A stretch of 64,000 nucleotides of DNA, taken from assembly GCF_014138285.1 (NCBI RefSeq), contig NZ_JACGXN010000012.1, positions 62,001 to 126,000 of the forward strand, written 5' to 3'. Position 1 is the stretch's first letter, and each line of letters starts with the position of its first letter. The position numbers and the translations under genes are program-made. Below are positions 32,345 to 39,498 of this stretch, piece after piece. Source of the stretch: Phyllobacterium myrsinacearum. Lineage in GTDB: Bacteria > Pseudomonadota > Alphaproteobacteria > Rhizobiales > Rhizobiaceae. A model generated the notes under the pieces. It was not told the DNA's origin. It worked only from the letters and a program-made list of their open reading frames with translations, and did no database searches.

Positions 32345-32797
32345 ATGATGAAAAAGACTGTTCTTGCACTGACTGCCGCCGCCCTGCTGGTCACAGGCTT
32401 TTCTGCCTCGGCCATGGCCGATGACGGGTTCTATCGCGGCGACCGGACAGTCTATCTGGATGATGGTGGTGACGTTGGCGGCATGCTCGTTCAGGACCGC
32501 CGCTTCTATGGTGATCGCCGTGAAGAATGGCGCCGCGAAGAACGCTTCCGTGACCAGATTGGACCCCGCGAAGTGAGCCGTATGCTGGAACGCCGTGGTT
32601 ACCGCGTCCGTGATGTGAACTTTGAGCGCGGCCGTTATTTTGTTCAGGCATGGCGCCGTGGCACACCGGTGCTGGTCACCGTGTCCCGCGATGGCGACAT
32701 ACTTGATACCCGTGTGATGGGTGATCGTCGCGGCTACCGCGACCGCCGCAGCGACAATGGTTTCAGCATCGAGATTCGCCCCGCGAACGACTACTGA
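32345..32797 (+). CDS. Exported PepSY-like small protein
   Basis: A 150-residue protein with a clear signal peptide (MMKKTVLALTAAALLVTGFS, cleaved near AMA-DD). The mature part is rich in Arg and Asp, with DRR, YRDRR and EEWRREERF clusters. A short domain, REVSRMLERRGYRVRDVNFERG followed by VTVSRDGDILDTRVM, looks like a PepSY-type fold. The role is unknown; such proteins sit in the periplasm and may bind metals or other proteins. The ATG at 32345 follows AAAGGACGAG. It is divergent from hsp20 and separated from it by about 300 bp, so its promoter and the heat-shock promoter lie close together. Confidence 0.7.
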   Translation: MMKKTVLALTAAALLVTGFSASAMADDGFYRGDRTVYLDDGGDVGGMLVQDRRFYGDRREEWRREERFRDQIGPREVSRMLERRGYRVRDVNFERGRYFVQAWRRGTPVLVTVSRDGDILDTRVMGDRRGYRDRRSDNGFSIEIRPANDY

Positions 32798-32991
32798 TTT
32801 TAAGATCGTTTCAGGTGTAACGTCCCTTCCGCCTGGAATGTACTGACCGGAAGCTCTTCCAAGGGTTTCCGGTCATTTTTTTGTTTTTATGAGAACCCCT
32901 GTTTGACCTTTATTGCCATGCATTTTATCAAAAGATGCAAATGCACCCGTGCGATCCCCTCACAGGCGGGACAAGGACTGACCGGTAACCA

Positions 32992-33969
32992 ATGACCCAC
33001 CCGCTTGTCGAAACAGCCGCCAATCCGACACCGCAAGATGCACGCGTTGATACATTGCCGCTCAAAAGCGGCAAGGAACTCCGCTATGCGATCTTTCCAG
33101 CCACCACGCATCCTGTTCAGGGCACAGTGGTCATCCTGCAGGGCCGCAACGAATGCATTGAAAAGTATTTCGAGACTGTTCGCGATATTACGAAACGCGG
33201 CTTTACGGTTGCCGCTTTCGACTGGCGCGGCCAAGGCGGATCAAGCCGCATGCTGCGTGATCCGGCACGCGGACATATCAGGAGCTTCGATCACTATGCC
33301 AGTGATCTGGAACTATTGTTTGAAAGTGTGCTCCTGCCCGATTGTCGCGGGCCGTTCTATGTCCTGGCGCATTCCACCGGCGCACTGGTCGCGCTCCTCG
33401 CAGCCCCGGCTCTCGCAAACCGTATCCGCCGTTTGGTGCTCATGGCGCCGCTTCTCGACGTCAATGGCGGCCGCCTCGGCAAAATGCTGCTGAGTGCCGT
33501 CGCCAATACCTTGCGCTCAACCGGTCTTGGCCGGGTCTATATCCGCGGCGGCAAACCGGTCACCAAACCCTTCGCGATCAACGAGGTCACCTCCGACGCC
33601 GCGCGCTATGTCCGCAATAACGAGATCTTCAAAGCAGCTCCGGAACTTGCCATTGGCGGCGCAACAGCCGGCTGGATCGCGTCCGCTGCCAAGGCGATCC
33701 GCCGGGTGACCGAGCCCGATTATATTGAGGCCATACGCATTCCGACGCTTGTTGTTGCGGCCGGCGCAGACCGAATCGTCTCCACACCGGCGATTGAGCG
33801 GTTCGCCCTGCAATTGCGCAATGCCACGCTGATCACGATCGACGGCGCAAGACATGAAATCCTTCAGGAAAAGGACTTCTATCGCGAACAGTTTTTTGCG
33901 GCTTTCGATGCTTTTATTCCGGGAACCGGCGGCGATATGACAGAAAGCGAAAACGAACAGGCCACCTAG
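32992..33969 (+). CDS. Alpha/beta hydrolase, lysophospholipase (PldB)-like
   Basis: A 325-residue protein of the serine aminopeptidase/lysophospholipase L2 group. VVILQGRNECIEKYFETV is the oxyanion region typical of PldB-type enzymes. The nucleophile elbow is AHSTG, DWRGQGGS is present, and the acid and His appear late in VAAGADRIVS and DGARHEIL. There is no signal peptide, so the enzyme is cytosolic or membrane-peripheral. The natural substrate may be a lysophospholipid or monoacylglycerol but is not shown by the sequence. It converges on hisN, with an exact palindrome between the two. Confidence 0.85.
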   Translation: MTHPLVETAANPTPQDARVDTLPLKSGKELRYAIFPATTHPVQGTVVILQGRNECIEKYFETVRDITKRGFTVAAFDWRGQGGSSRMLRDPARGHIRSFDHYASDLELLFESVLLPDCRGPFYVLAHSTGALVALLAAPALANRIRRLVLMAPLLDVNGGRLGKMLLSAVANTLRSTGLGRVYIRGGKPVTKPFAINEVTSDAARYVRNNEIFKAAPELAIGGATAGWIASAAKAIRRVTEPDYIEAIRIPTLVVAAGADRIVSTPAIERFALQLRNATLITIDGARHEILQEKDFYREQFFAAFDAFIPGTGGDMTESENEQAT

Positions 33970-34020
33970 AGCCTATCCTGTTTAAACAGAACGGTTCTAT
34001 TTAAGCAGGATAGGCTCTAG
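33966..34020. terminator. Perfect 15-bp palindrome between converging genes
   Basis: CTAGAGCCTATCCTG (33966-33980) is mirrored exactly by CAGGATAGGCTCTAG (34006-34020), around an AT-rich 25-base loop. It overlaps the stop codon of the hydrolase gene and ends just before the hisN stop. It probably acts as a bidirectional terminator, although there is no T-run. Confidence 0.6.
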
Positions 34021-34027
34021 ACCAATC

Positions 34028-34801
34028 TCAGCGGTTGAGAAGCTCCAGCGCCTGTTCGTGCAATTCCTTCGAACCCGCCGCCACGATATCGCCGGCCTTT
34101 TCCGCCGGACCGCCGTCCCAGTTGGTGATCACGCCGCCAGCCTTTTCGATGATCGGCACCAGCGCAACAATATCGTAGGGATGCAAGGCGGTCTCAACCA
34201 CCAGATCGACAAAACCGGCGGCAATCATGGCATAGCCGTAACAGTCGGCACCATAACGCGGCATGCGTACGCTCCGCTCCACACGATCATAGGCCTCGCG
34301 CTTCTTGTCCTTGAACAGTGCGGGCGTCGTGGTGAACAGCGTCGCCTGAGCGATATCAGGATTCTGCCTGGTTTTCAGCTGGCGCGGACCGCCCGGCCCT
34401 TCGTAGTAGGAGGCTACACCGTCGCACATGAAGAGTTCGCCGGTAAAAGGCTGCGCCATAACGCCAGCCACCGCATCGCCGTCAATGGTCAGACCCGCAA
34501 GCGTGCCCCACACAGGAAGCCCAGAAATGAATGCCCTGGTCCCATCGATGGGATCGATCACCCAGACATGTGAGGCGGCAAGATTCTCTGAACCGAACTC
34601 CTCTCCCATGATTCCATGGTCAGGGTAGGTTCTGTTGATCAACGCGCGAATCGCCCGTTCAGCTTCTTTGTCCGCTTCGGTAACCGGATCGAATCCGACC
34701 TGATATTTGTTGTCGATGGACGAAATGGTGCGAAAACGGGGTAGCGTTTGTTCTGCCGCAACCTGTGCAATTTGCCTCAAAAACGAAAGTTCAATGGCCA
34801 A
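34028..34801 (-). CDS. hisN: Histidinol-phosphatase, inositol-monophosphatase family
   Basis: A 257-residue Mg-dependent phosphatase. The metal motif is WVIDPIDGTRAF, with MGEEFG before it and LHPYDIVALVPIIEKAGG for the C-terminal Asp region. In rhizobia and actinobacteria this family includes the HisN histidinol-phosphate phosphatase of histidine synthesis; close family members such as SuhB act on inositol phosphate, so the assignment rests on overall similarity. Start at ATG 34801. The MmgR-type sRNA lies upstream and is transcribed in the opposite direction. Rfam named this RNA family after its place near suhB. Confidence 0.88.
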   Translation of the reverse strand: MAIELSFLRQIAQVAAEQTLPRFRTISSIDNKYQVGFDPVTEADKEAERAIRALINRTYPDHGIMGEEFGSENLAASHVWVIDPIDGTRAFISGLPVWGTLAGLTIDGDAVAGVMAQPFTGELFMCDGVASYYEGPGGPRQLKTRQNPDIAQATLFTTTPALFKDKKREAYDRVERSVRMPRYGADCYGYAMIAAGFVDLVVETALHPYDIVALVPIIEKAGGVITNWDGGPAEKAGDIVAAGSKELHEQALELLNR

Positions 34802-34908
34802 AGTGGTTCCTCACGATCAAAATTTTCTCATTTAACTGCATTGTCGGCTAAATTTTTGCATTTTTTTTAGGCACATAATTATCGTGCTTAAAAAACCGCA
34901 CAAATCGC

Positions 34909-34936
34909 TTGACATTTGTGCGATGCAGCATAGATT
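34909..34936 (+). promoter_or_regulatory. Sigma-70 promoter of the MmgR-like sRNA
   Basis: TTGACA (34909-34914), a 16-base spacer and TAGATT (34931-34936). The predicted start is near 34943. Confidence 0.75.
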
Positions 34937-34942
34937 GGTTAA

Positions 34943-35021
34943 CAGACGGGGCGACCTGTCTATGCCCTCCTTGGGCGTTTCCTCCCTAGACTTGGACCGC
35001 GCACTTGCGCGGTCTTTTTTT
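34943..35021 (+). ncRNA. mmgR: MmgR/suhB-family (alpha-r8) trans-acting sRNA
   Basis: A transcript of about 79 nt from a strong promoter to an intrinsic terminator (stem GACCGCGC/GCGCGGTC, 7 T). In between come the hairpin GCCC-TCCTT-GGGC and an unpaired TTTCCTCCCT stretch, the hallmark of the MmgR/suhB RNA family of alphaproteobacteria, which can pair with ribosome-binding sites of mRNAs. In Sinorhizobium meliloti MmgR binds Hfq and limits polyhydroxybutyrate granules. It points at the 3' end of the formylglutamate amidohydrolase gene and is upstream of and divergent from hisN. Confidence 0.85.
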
Positions 35022-35050
35022 GTTTTCAAGCGGGTGAACGCGCCACGTCG

Positions 35051-35941
35051 CTATTCCGCGGCGAGTGGAACATCGAGGAAATGAAAGTCCGGAAGCGACA
35101 CAAGATCGGCCAGGAATTGACTGATGTCGCGTTGCAGCTGATTGAATCCCGATTTCCGCTCGTAATTGTGCTCGTTGAGGTAGAGCCCGCGATTGACCTC
35201 GATCTGCAGCGCATGGAACCGCTTGAGCGGGCGCCCGTAATGCTCGGTTATGTAGCCACCCGCATAGGGCTTGTTGTGTGTCACCGCGTAACCCATCTCG
35301 CGCAGCAGGTGGATTGCAGCATTGGACAATTCCGGTGAACAACTGGTGCCAAAGCGGTCACCGATGATGAAATCCGGACGCAAACCGCTTTCCGGGAATC
35401 GGATCCCCGTCGGCATGGAATGACAATCGACCAGCACGCCGTAGCCAAAGCGGCTGCGCGTTTCCACCAGCACCTCGGCGAGGAGTGCATGATAGGGCTT
35501 GTAGATCGTGTTGATACGCCCGAGCGCTTCCTCGACAGGCAGTTTCTGCGCGTAGATTTCCTGACCTTCCCCGACAAGGCGCGGAACTGTACCAAGGCCA
35601 CCGGCAACACGGGCAGAATTTGCATTGGCATAGGAAGGAAGCGAATCGCTGAACATTTTCGCGTCCAGCTCATAGGGCTCGCGATTGACGTCGAGATAGG
35701 CGCGCGGAAAATGCGCCACAAGCATCGGCGCGCCCAGCATCACGCTGGCGGCAAAAAGCTGATCGACAAAACAGTCTTCCGACCGGCGAATCGTTTGTGC
35801 ATCCAGCTGTGACTGCTGGAGGAAAGCCGGCGGGTAAACCTGACCGCTGTGCGGTGAATTGAAAACAAACGGAATACGCTGTTCAGCCGGTCGCCGCAGT
35901 TCATAGGGCAGCTTGTCAGGGAAATCACGCTCGATGGTCAT
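35051..35941 (-). CDS. N-formylglutamate amidohydrolase family protein
   Basis: A 296-residue hydrolase of the FGase family (PF05013), which releases formate from N-formylglutamate in histidine degradation. Conserved blocks are FVFNSPHSGQVYP near the start, SEDCFVDQLF, FPRAYLDVNREPYELD and VLVDCHSMPTG, together with a RFGTSC motif. The metal-binding His and Asp candidates lie in SPHSG and DCHSM. Formylglutamate itself is not certain as substrate, because other family members act on different N-formyl or N-acyl compounds. Single gene, ATG at 35941. Confidence 0.88.
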   Translation of the reverse strand: MTIERDFPDKLPYELRRPAEQRIPFVFNSPHSGQVYPPAFLQQSQLDAQTIRRSEDCFVDQLFAASVMLGAPMLVAHFPRAYLDVNREPYELDAKMFSDSLPSYANANSARVAGGLGTVPRLVGEGQEIYAQKLPVEEALGRINTIYKPYHALLAEVLVETRSRFGYGVLVDCHSMPTGIRFPESGLRPDFIIGDRFGTSCSPELSNAAIHLLREMGYAVTHNKPYAGGYITEHYGRPLKRFHALQIEVNRGLYLNEHNYERKSGFNQLQRDISQFLADLVSLPDFHFLDVPLAAE

Positions 35942-36215
35942 TATTCACTTCGAAGGTTTGCTTGAATATACAGCTACTTTAGAGCAAGTTCGCGCCGGAG
36001 GGAATTGATCTGCCGTCAAAGGGAAGGAACTTTTATGGTGCGATCCCCCGATCTGAATTCTTCAGCGCCGTAACAGCGATCTTCCTCGACTTTTCCGGGG
36101 TTCCCCCTTATTTTCAGCAAATCATTCACGCGATCTTTACCAAAAAAGCGTCTTGTTAACAGTGATGGGACGCCTGTCTGGGGATGATCAGGCGATAGAC
36201 AATTCGGACGGACTG

Positions 36216-36578
36216 ATGAAGAGAATCCTTCTAGCAGAAGATGACAATGATATGCGGCGCTTCCTTGTGAAGGCGCTGGAGAAGGCAGGATACCACGTCA
36301 CGCCTTTCGACAATGGCGCAAGTGCCTATGACAGATTGCGTGAGGAGCCGTTTTCACTGCTGCTCACGGACATTGTCATGCCGGAGATGGACGGCATCGA
36401 ACTGGCGCGCCGTGCATCGGAAATTGACCCGGATCTGAAGATCATGTTCATCACCGGCTTCGCTGCCGTGGCGCTGAACTCCGATTCGAAAGCTCCGAAG
36501 GATGCGAAAGTGCTTTCCAAGCCTTTCCACCTGCGTGATCTTGTCAATGAAATTGAAAAAATGCTGGTAGCGGCCTGA
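36216..36578 (+). CDS. cpdR: Single-domain response regulator CpdR
   Basis: A 120-residue receiver domain without an output domain. Acidic residues (AEDDND) are at the start, the phosphoacceptor Asp is near residue 52 (LLTDIVMPEMDG), and the conserved Lys sits in KVLSKPFHLRDL. Sequence and length match alphaproteobacterial CpdR, which in its unphosphorylated form localises the ClpXP protease to the pole and primes degradation of cell-cycle proteins. Phosphate flows from CckA through ChpT, neither of which is in this window. The ATG at 36216 is at the start of the receiver fold; an in-frame start at 36153 adds an unrelated 21-residue leader. Confidence 0.9.
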   Translation: MKRILLAEDDNDMRRFLVKALEKAGYHVTPFDNGASAYDRLREEPFSLLLTDIVMPEMDGIELARRASEIDPDLKIMFITGFAAVALNSDSKAPKDAKVLSKPFHLRDLVNEIEKMLVAA

Positions 36579-36637
36579 TCAAAGGCCCTATCCACCCGCT
36601 CCGGTGAAGAAAGCCTGACAACTTCTTCCAACACCTA

Positions 36638-36666
36638 TTGACGGACTGAAATCAATATGGTGTATG
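36638..36666 (+). promoter_or_regulatory. Probable tRNA-Val promoter
   Basis: TTGACG (36638-36643), a 17-base spacer and TGTATG (36661-36666), with the tRNA starting 15 bases on. Confidence 0.5.
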
Positions 36667-36680
36667 CGCCCCTGTCGGAT

Positions 36681-36755
<75 letters not shown>

Positions 36756-36923
36756 TCCGAACCTCCACCCTGTAAAACAGATGTTTTAAATTCCGCGTAT
36801 CATGCTTGTGCAATGGCGGCTGTTTCTATGTCCGGTGGTGTAAGGGATGACTTTTGCCGCATAAGAGGCTATCGACTGCCAGATCGATGATCTGACCCCA
36901 AATTTTCGGAAAGCCCAGAAATC

Positions 36924-37403
36924 ATGAAAGAACCGATCACGCTCAAGCAGTTGAAGGCTGGCATTGGTACAGAGATGGGCTGTTCGGAATGGCGTGTGGT
37001 CAGCCAGGACATGATTAACATGTTTGCCGATGCAACGGATGATCATCAGTTCATCCATACCGATCCGGAACGGGCCAGGGAAACACCGTTTGGCGGCACC
37101 ATTGCCCACGGCTTCCTGACCATCTCGCTGCTGTCCACACTGGCTTACGAAGCCCTGCCCATGATCGAGGGTGCCACGATGGGCATCAACTACGGCTTCG
37201 ACAAGGTGCGTTTCATGGCGCCGGTCAAATCAGGCAAACAGGTGCGTGCGCGCTTCAAGCTGATAGATGCGGATATCCGCCCCTCCGGCCGTGTCCTCAA
37301 CAACTACGAAGTAACGCTGGAGATCGAAGGTTCGATCAAGCCGGCTCTGGTTGCCAACTGGCTGACCATTGCAGTGCTCGAACATCCACCGGAAATGGAC
37401 TGA
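36924..37403 (+). CDS. MaoC-family (R)-hydratase/dehydratase
   Basis: A 159-residue hot-dog fold protein of the MaoC group, which hydrates enoyl-CoA or related thioesters. The catalytic signature is DATDDHQFIHTDPERA, with Asp and His, followed by FGGTIAHGFLT, the hydratase 2 motif. Length matches the single hot-dog form, which would act as a dimer. Start ATG at 36924. The substrate is unknown; no other fatty acid genes are adjacent. It converges with the membrane alpha/beta hydrolase gene, leaving only 8 bp between the stop codons. Confidence 0.88.
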   Translation: MKEPITLKQLKAGIGTEMGCSEWRVVSQDMINMFADATDDHQFIHTDPERARETPFGGTIAHGFLTISLLSTLAYEALPMIEGATMGINYGFDKVRFMAPVKSGKQVRARFKLIDADIRPSGRVLNNYEVTLEIEGSIKPALVANWLTIAVLEHPPEMD

Positions 37404-37411
37404 TAGTCGGC

Positions 37412-38590
37412 TCAGGCGGCGTTCGGGAGCCTGCCAGCATCGTCCAGCGGCGCGGCGCTGTCATTCAGCACAAGGCCCTGAAAAGCGAACGGTCCCTGCA
37501 CGAACATGCCCATGTCATAGGCATTGCGTATCTGGGCGCCCTTCAAAAACAGCAGATGCATCTTGAAAAAGTTTTTCCGTGCCCGCGCATAGCGCTTGGC
37601 ACTGTGAATGTGTTTGAAGCGTATGCGCCGGATCAGGGGTTCATTGCGTGGAATGATCCCGAGTGCTTTCGCAGGATCGGATTTGTAGAAATGCACGATA
37701 TCGGCAATTGTCTGATACTCGGCCCAGAGAACCGGCGTTTCCTGCAGGACAACCCTGATATCCTCGCGCAGCTGCGTGGCTCTCGGATGAAAGGCGATCA
37801 TCAACAGGCACGACCCGGTTGCCAGCAGAGAAACAGGCCGCTGCCTGATGAGTTGCGGCGCATTGCGCCAGACATCGGCAAGCGCCTCCACCGCCGGTAC
37901 CGTTCCGAGGCTATGCCCGATGATGACGACTTCATCCGCATCGCTTTCACGCAGCTTTCGTGCGAGATGTTCGGCAAAAGCCTTGCGCCGCTCCAGCAAT
38001 GCCGGATTGCGGCTATAGATCCGGTCAGAAGCGGCTGCCCAATCATCCAGGAGATAGGATAGAAAGACCTTTTCCCCCGGCCAGCGGATCAGCAAACGCG
38101 CGATGGCGAGGGAAAGAGGAATGGTCCAGATCAGATGATAGGCACTGAAACCGCCAAACAATGGTCCCAGCCCTACGCCCAAAGCGACAAGCGAAATGAA
38201 ACAGGTCAGCGCAAAGGGCCACATGAAGAAGATGCAGAAGCGCCAGCTGGTCCTGAGATAACGCCCGAATGTGCCCGTGATCAGAATATCGAGAAAGGCC
38301 ATGAGACCGGTGGCAAAACGCGTGACGACATTGCGCGCCGAATAGGTGTCAAAGACATCGGCCGTGCCGTACTGGCAGAACTCGGTTTCGACGTCCCAGT
38401 TCGCGCCCTTTGTCTCCAGCCGCATGGAGGCGATGTTCGGTCCCTCCGGCTGCATGGGGCTTGCCTTCGTCTTCGCATGCCAGAGCGCATTGAAATCAGC
38501 CGAAGAGTTCAGATAGCGCCCACGCACGGCATCGGGGTGCAGTCCTTCATAGCCTGTGAAGTTGATGACAAGGCGCTTTTTGACGGCCAT
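37412..38590 (-). CDS. Membrane alpha/beta-hydrolase-like protein of unknown function
   Basis: A 392-residue protein that I do not recognise as a named family. The N-terminus is hydrophilic (KRLVINFTGYEGL). Two or three hydrophobic segments lie between about residues 115 and 170 (WPFALTCFISLVALGVGLGP and the following stretch). The second half begins with a region that contains an alpha/beta hydrolase nucleophile elbow, EVVIIGHSLGTVPAVEAL. A lipid or glycan esterase bound to the inner membrane is plausible, but there is no evidence for a substrate. The ATG at 38590 is used. Downstream, its stop nearly meets the MaoC stop. Confidence 0.7.
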   Translation of the reverse strand: MAVKKRLVINFTGYEGLHPDAVRGRYLNSSADFNALWHAKTKASPMQPEGPNIASMRLETKGANWDVETEFCQYGTADVFDTYSARNVVTRFATGLMAFLDILITGTFGRYLRTSWRFCIFFMWPFALTCFISLVALGVGLGPLFGGFSAYHLIWTIPLSLAIARLLIRWPGEKVFLSYLLDDWAAASDRIYSRNPALLERRKAFAEHLARKLRESDADEVVIIGHSLGTVPAVEALADVWRNAPQLIRQRPVSLLATGSCLLMIAFHPRATQLREDIRVVLQETPVLWAEYQTIADIVHFYKSDPAKALGIIPRNEPLIRRIRFKHIHSAKRYARARKNFFKMHLLFLKGAQIRNAYDMGMFVQGPFAFQGLVLNDSAAPLDDAGRLPNAA

Positions 38591-38940
38591 GGAACACTCT
38601 CGCGACGCGACCGCGCGAATCGGCAGCCATCGGCATCCTCATTATGGCAAAGGACGGCACAATTGTGATCGACGGCTCCGCCCGGAAGCAATCTGCACAC
38701 TATTATTACGTGAAGCTGTCAAGAACCACCCAATCATGTGGAAAAATTATCACTGCATTTTATGCGTGCGTGGTTCGACAAGCTCACCATGAGGGAGAGT
38801 GAGGACTGCAGGGAGTCATGTTCTGCAAGATTGAACGTAGCACTGTGTTTCCGATTAGCCCTACAGCACCACTCTCCCTCATGGTGAGCTTGTCGAACCA
38901 CGAACCACGCACGATGGTTGAGCCAGTGTAAGTCTTATGA
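38591..38940. other. Intergenic region between soxG and the membrane hydrolase
   Basis: 350 bp between two genes on the minus strand. It is dominated by the family A repeat (38771-38900). The remainder (38591-38770) probably includes the promoter of the hydrolase gene. I see no gene. Confidence 0.6.
38771..38900. repeat. Palindromic intergenic repeat, family A (short-arm form)
   Basis: Exact 25-bp arms (38771-38795 and 38876-38900) surround an 80-base centre that closely resembles the centre of the long-arm copy at 16685. It lies downstream of soxG. Confidence 0.92.
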
Positions 38941-39498
38941 TCAGACAGCCACATCCCGGGCCGATTCCTGCAGGAAGCTGTAAGCATAGCCCGAGAACGA
39001 GCGCCAGCATTCAACCCGGAATGTATCCTCGCCGGTCCGCAACAGAACGATCTCAATCTTGCCGAGAACCGTGCGCGAAGCCGCTCCAACCGGAAATACG
39101 CCCAATGACAGGTCCTGCGGGCATCCGCCGTTCACGACCGCATCAGCGCCCTTGCCGGAGATAATGATCCCGACATTGCGATGGGAGACGTCGACGGCGG
39201 AATGCAGCACCTTCACCTTGGCGAGATCGGCCACCAGCGAACTGCCGTCCGCATCGATAATCAGCCATTCGTCCGGGCCGATCCACAGGGCCATACGGTT
39301 TCCCTTCGCGGCTGTTGTCTTGGGTTTCAGCGGCAGGGAAAGTCCGAGCGCCTTGGACAACGCCGCCACCGCATCCGGCCGTGCCCGCAGCGAGACGCGG
39401 GTAGCATTATCCGCGAGGGTCACCGATACGGAACCAACCCCGGCATAGCCGGTCTGGAGGGGATGTGCGCGTTCCGCTGTTTGTGCAAGGTCAGCCAT
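38941..39498 (-). CDS. soxG: Sarcosine oxidase gamma subunit
   Basis: A 185-residue subunit of heterotetrameric sarcosine oxidase, related to the small gamma subunit that contacts the aminomethyltransferase-like half of SoxA. Landmarks are LWIGPDEWLIID, SAVDVSHRNVGIIISG and FRVECWRSFSGYAYSFLQ. The ATG at 39498 overlaps the soxA stop by 8 bp, which supports translational coupling and stoichiometric assembly. It is the last gene of soxBDAG. Confidence 0.93.
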   Translation of the reverse strand: MADLAQTAERAHPLQTGYAGVGSVSVTLADNATRVSLRARPDAVAALSKALGLSLPLKPKTTAAKGNRMALWIGPDEWLIIDADGSSLVADLAKVKVLHSAVDVSHRNVGIIISGKGADAVVNGGCPQDLSLGVFPVGAASRTVLGKIEIVLLRTGEDTFRVECWRSFSGYAYSFLQESARDVAV

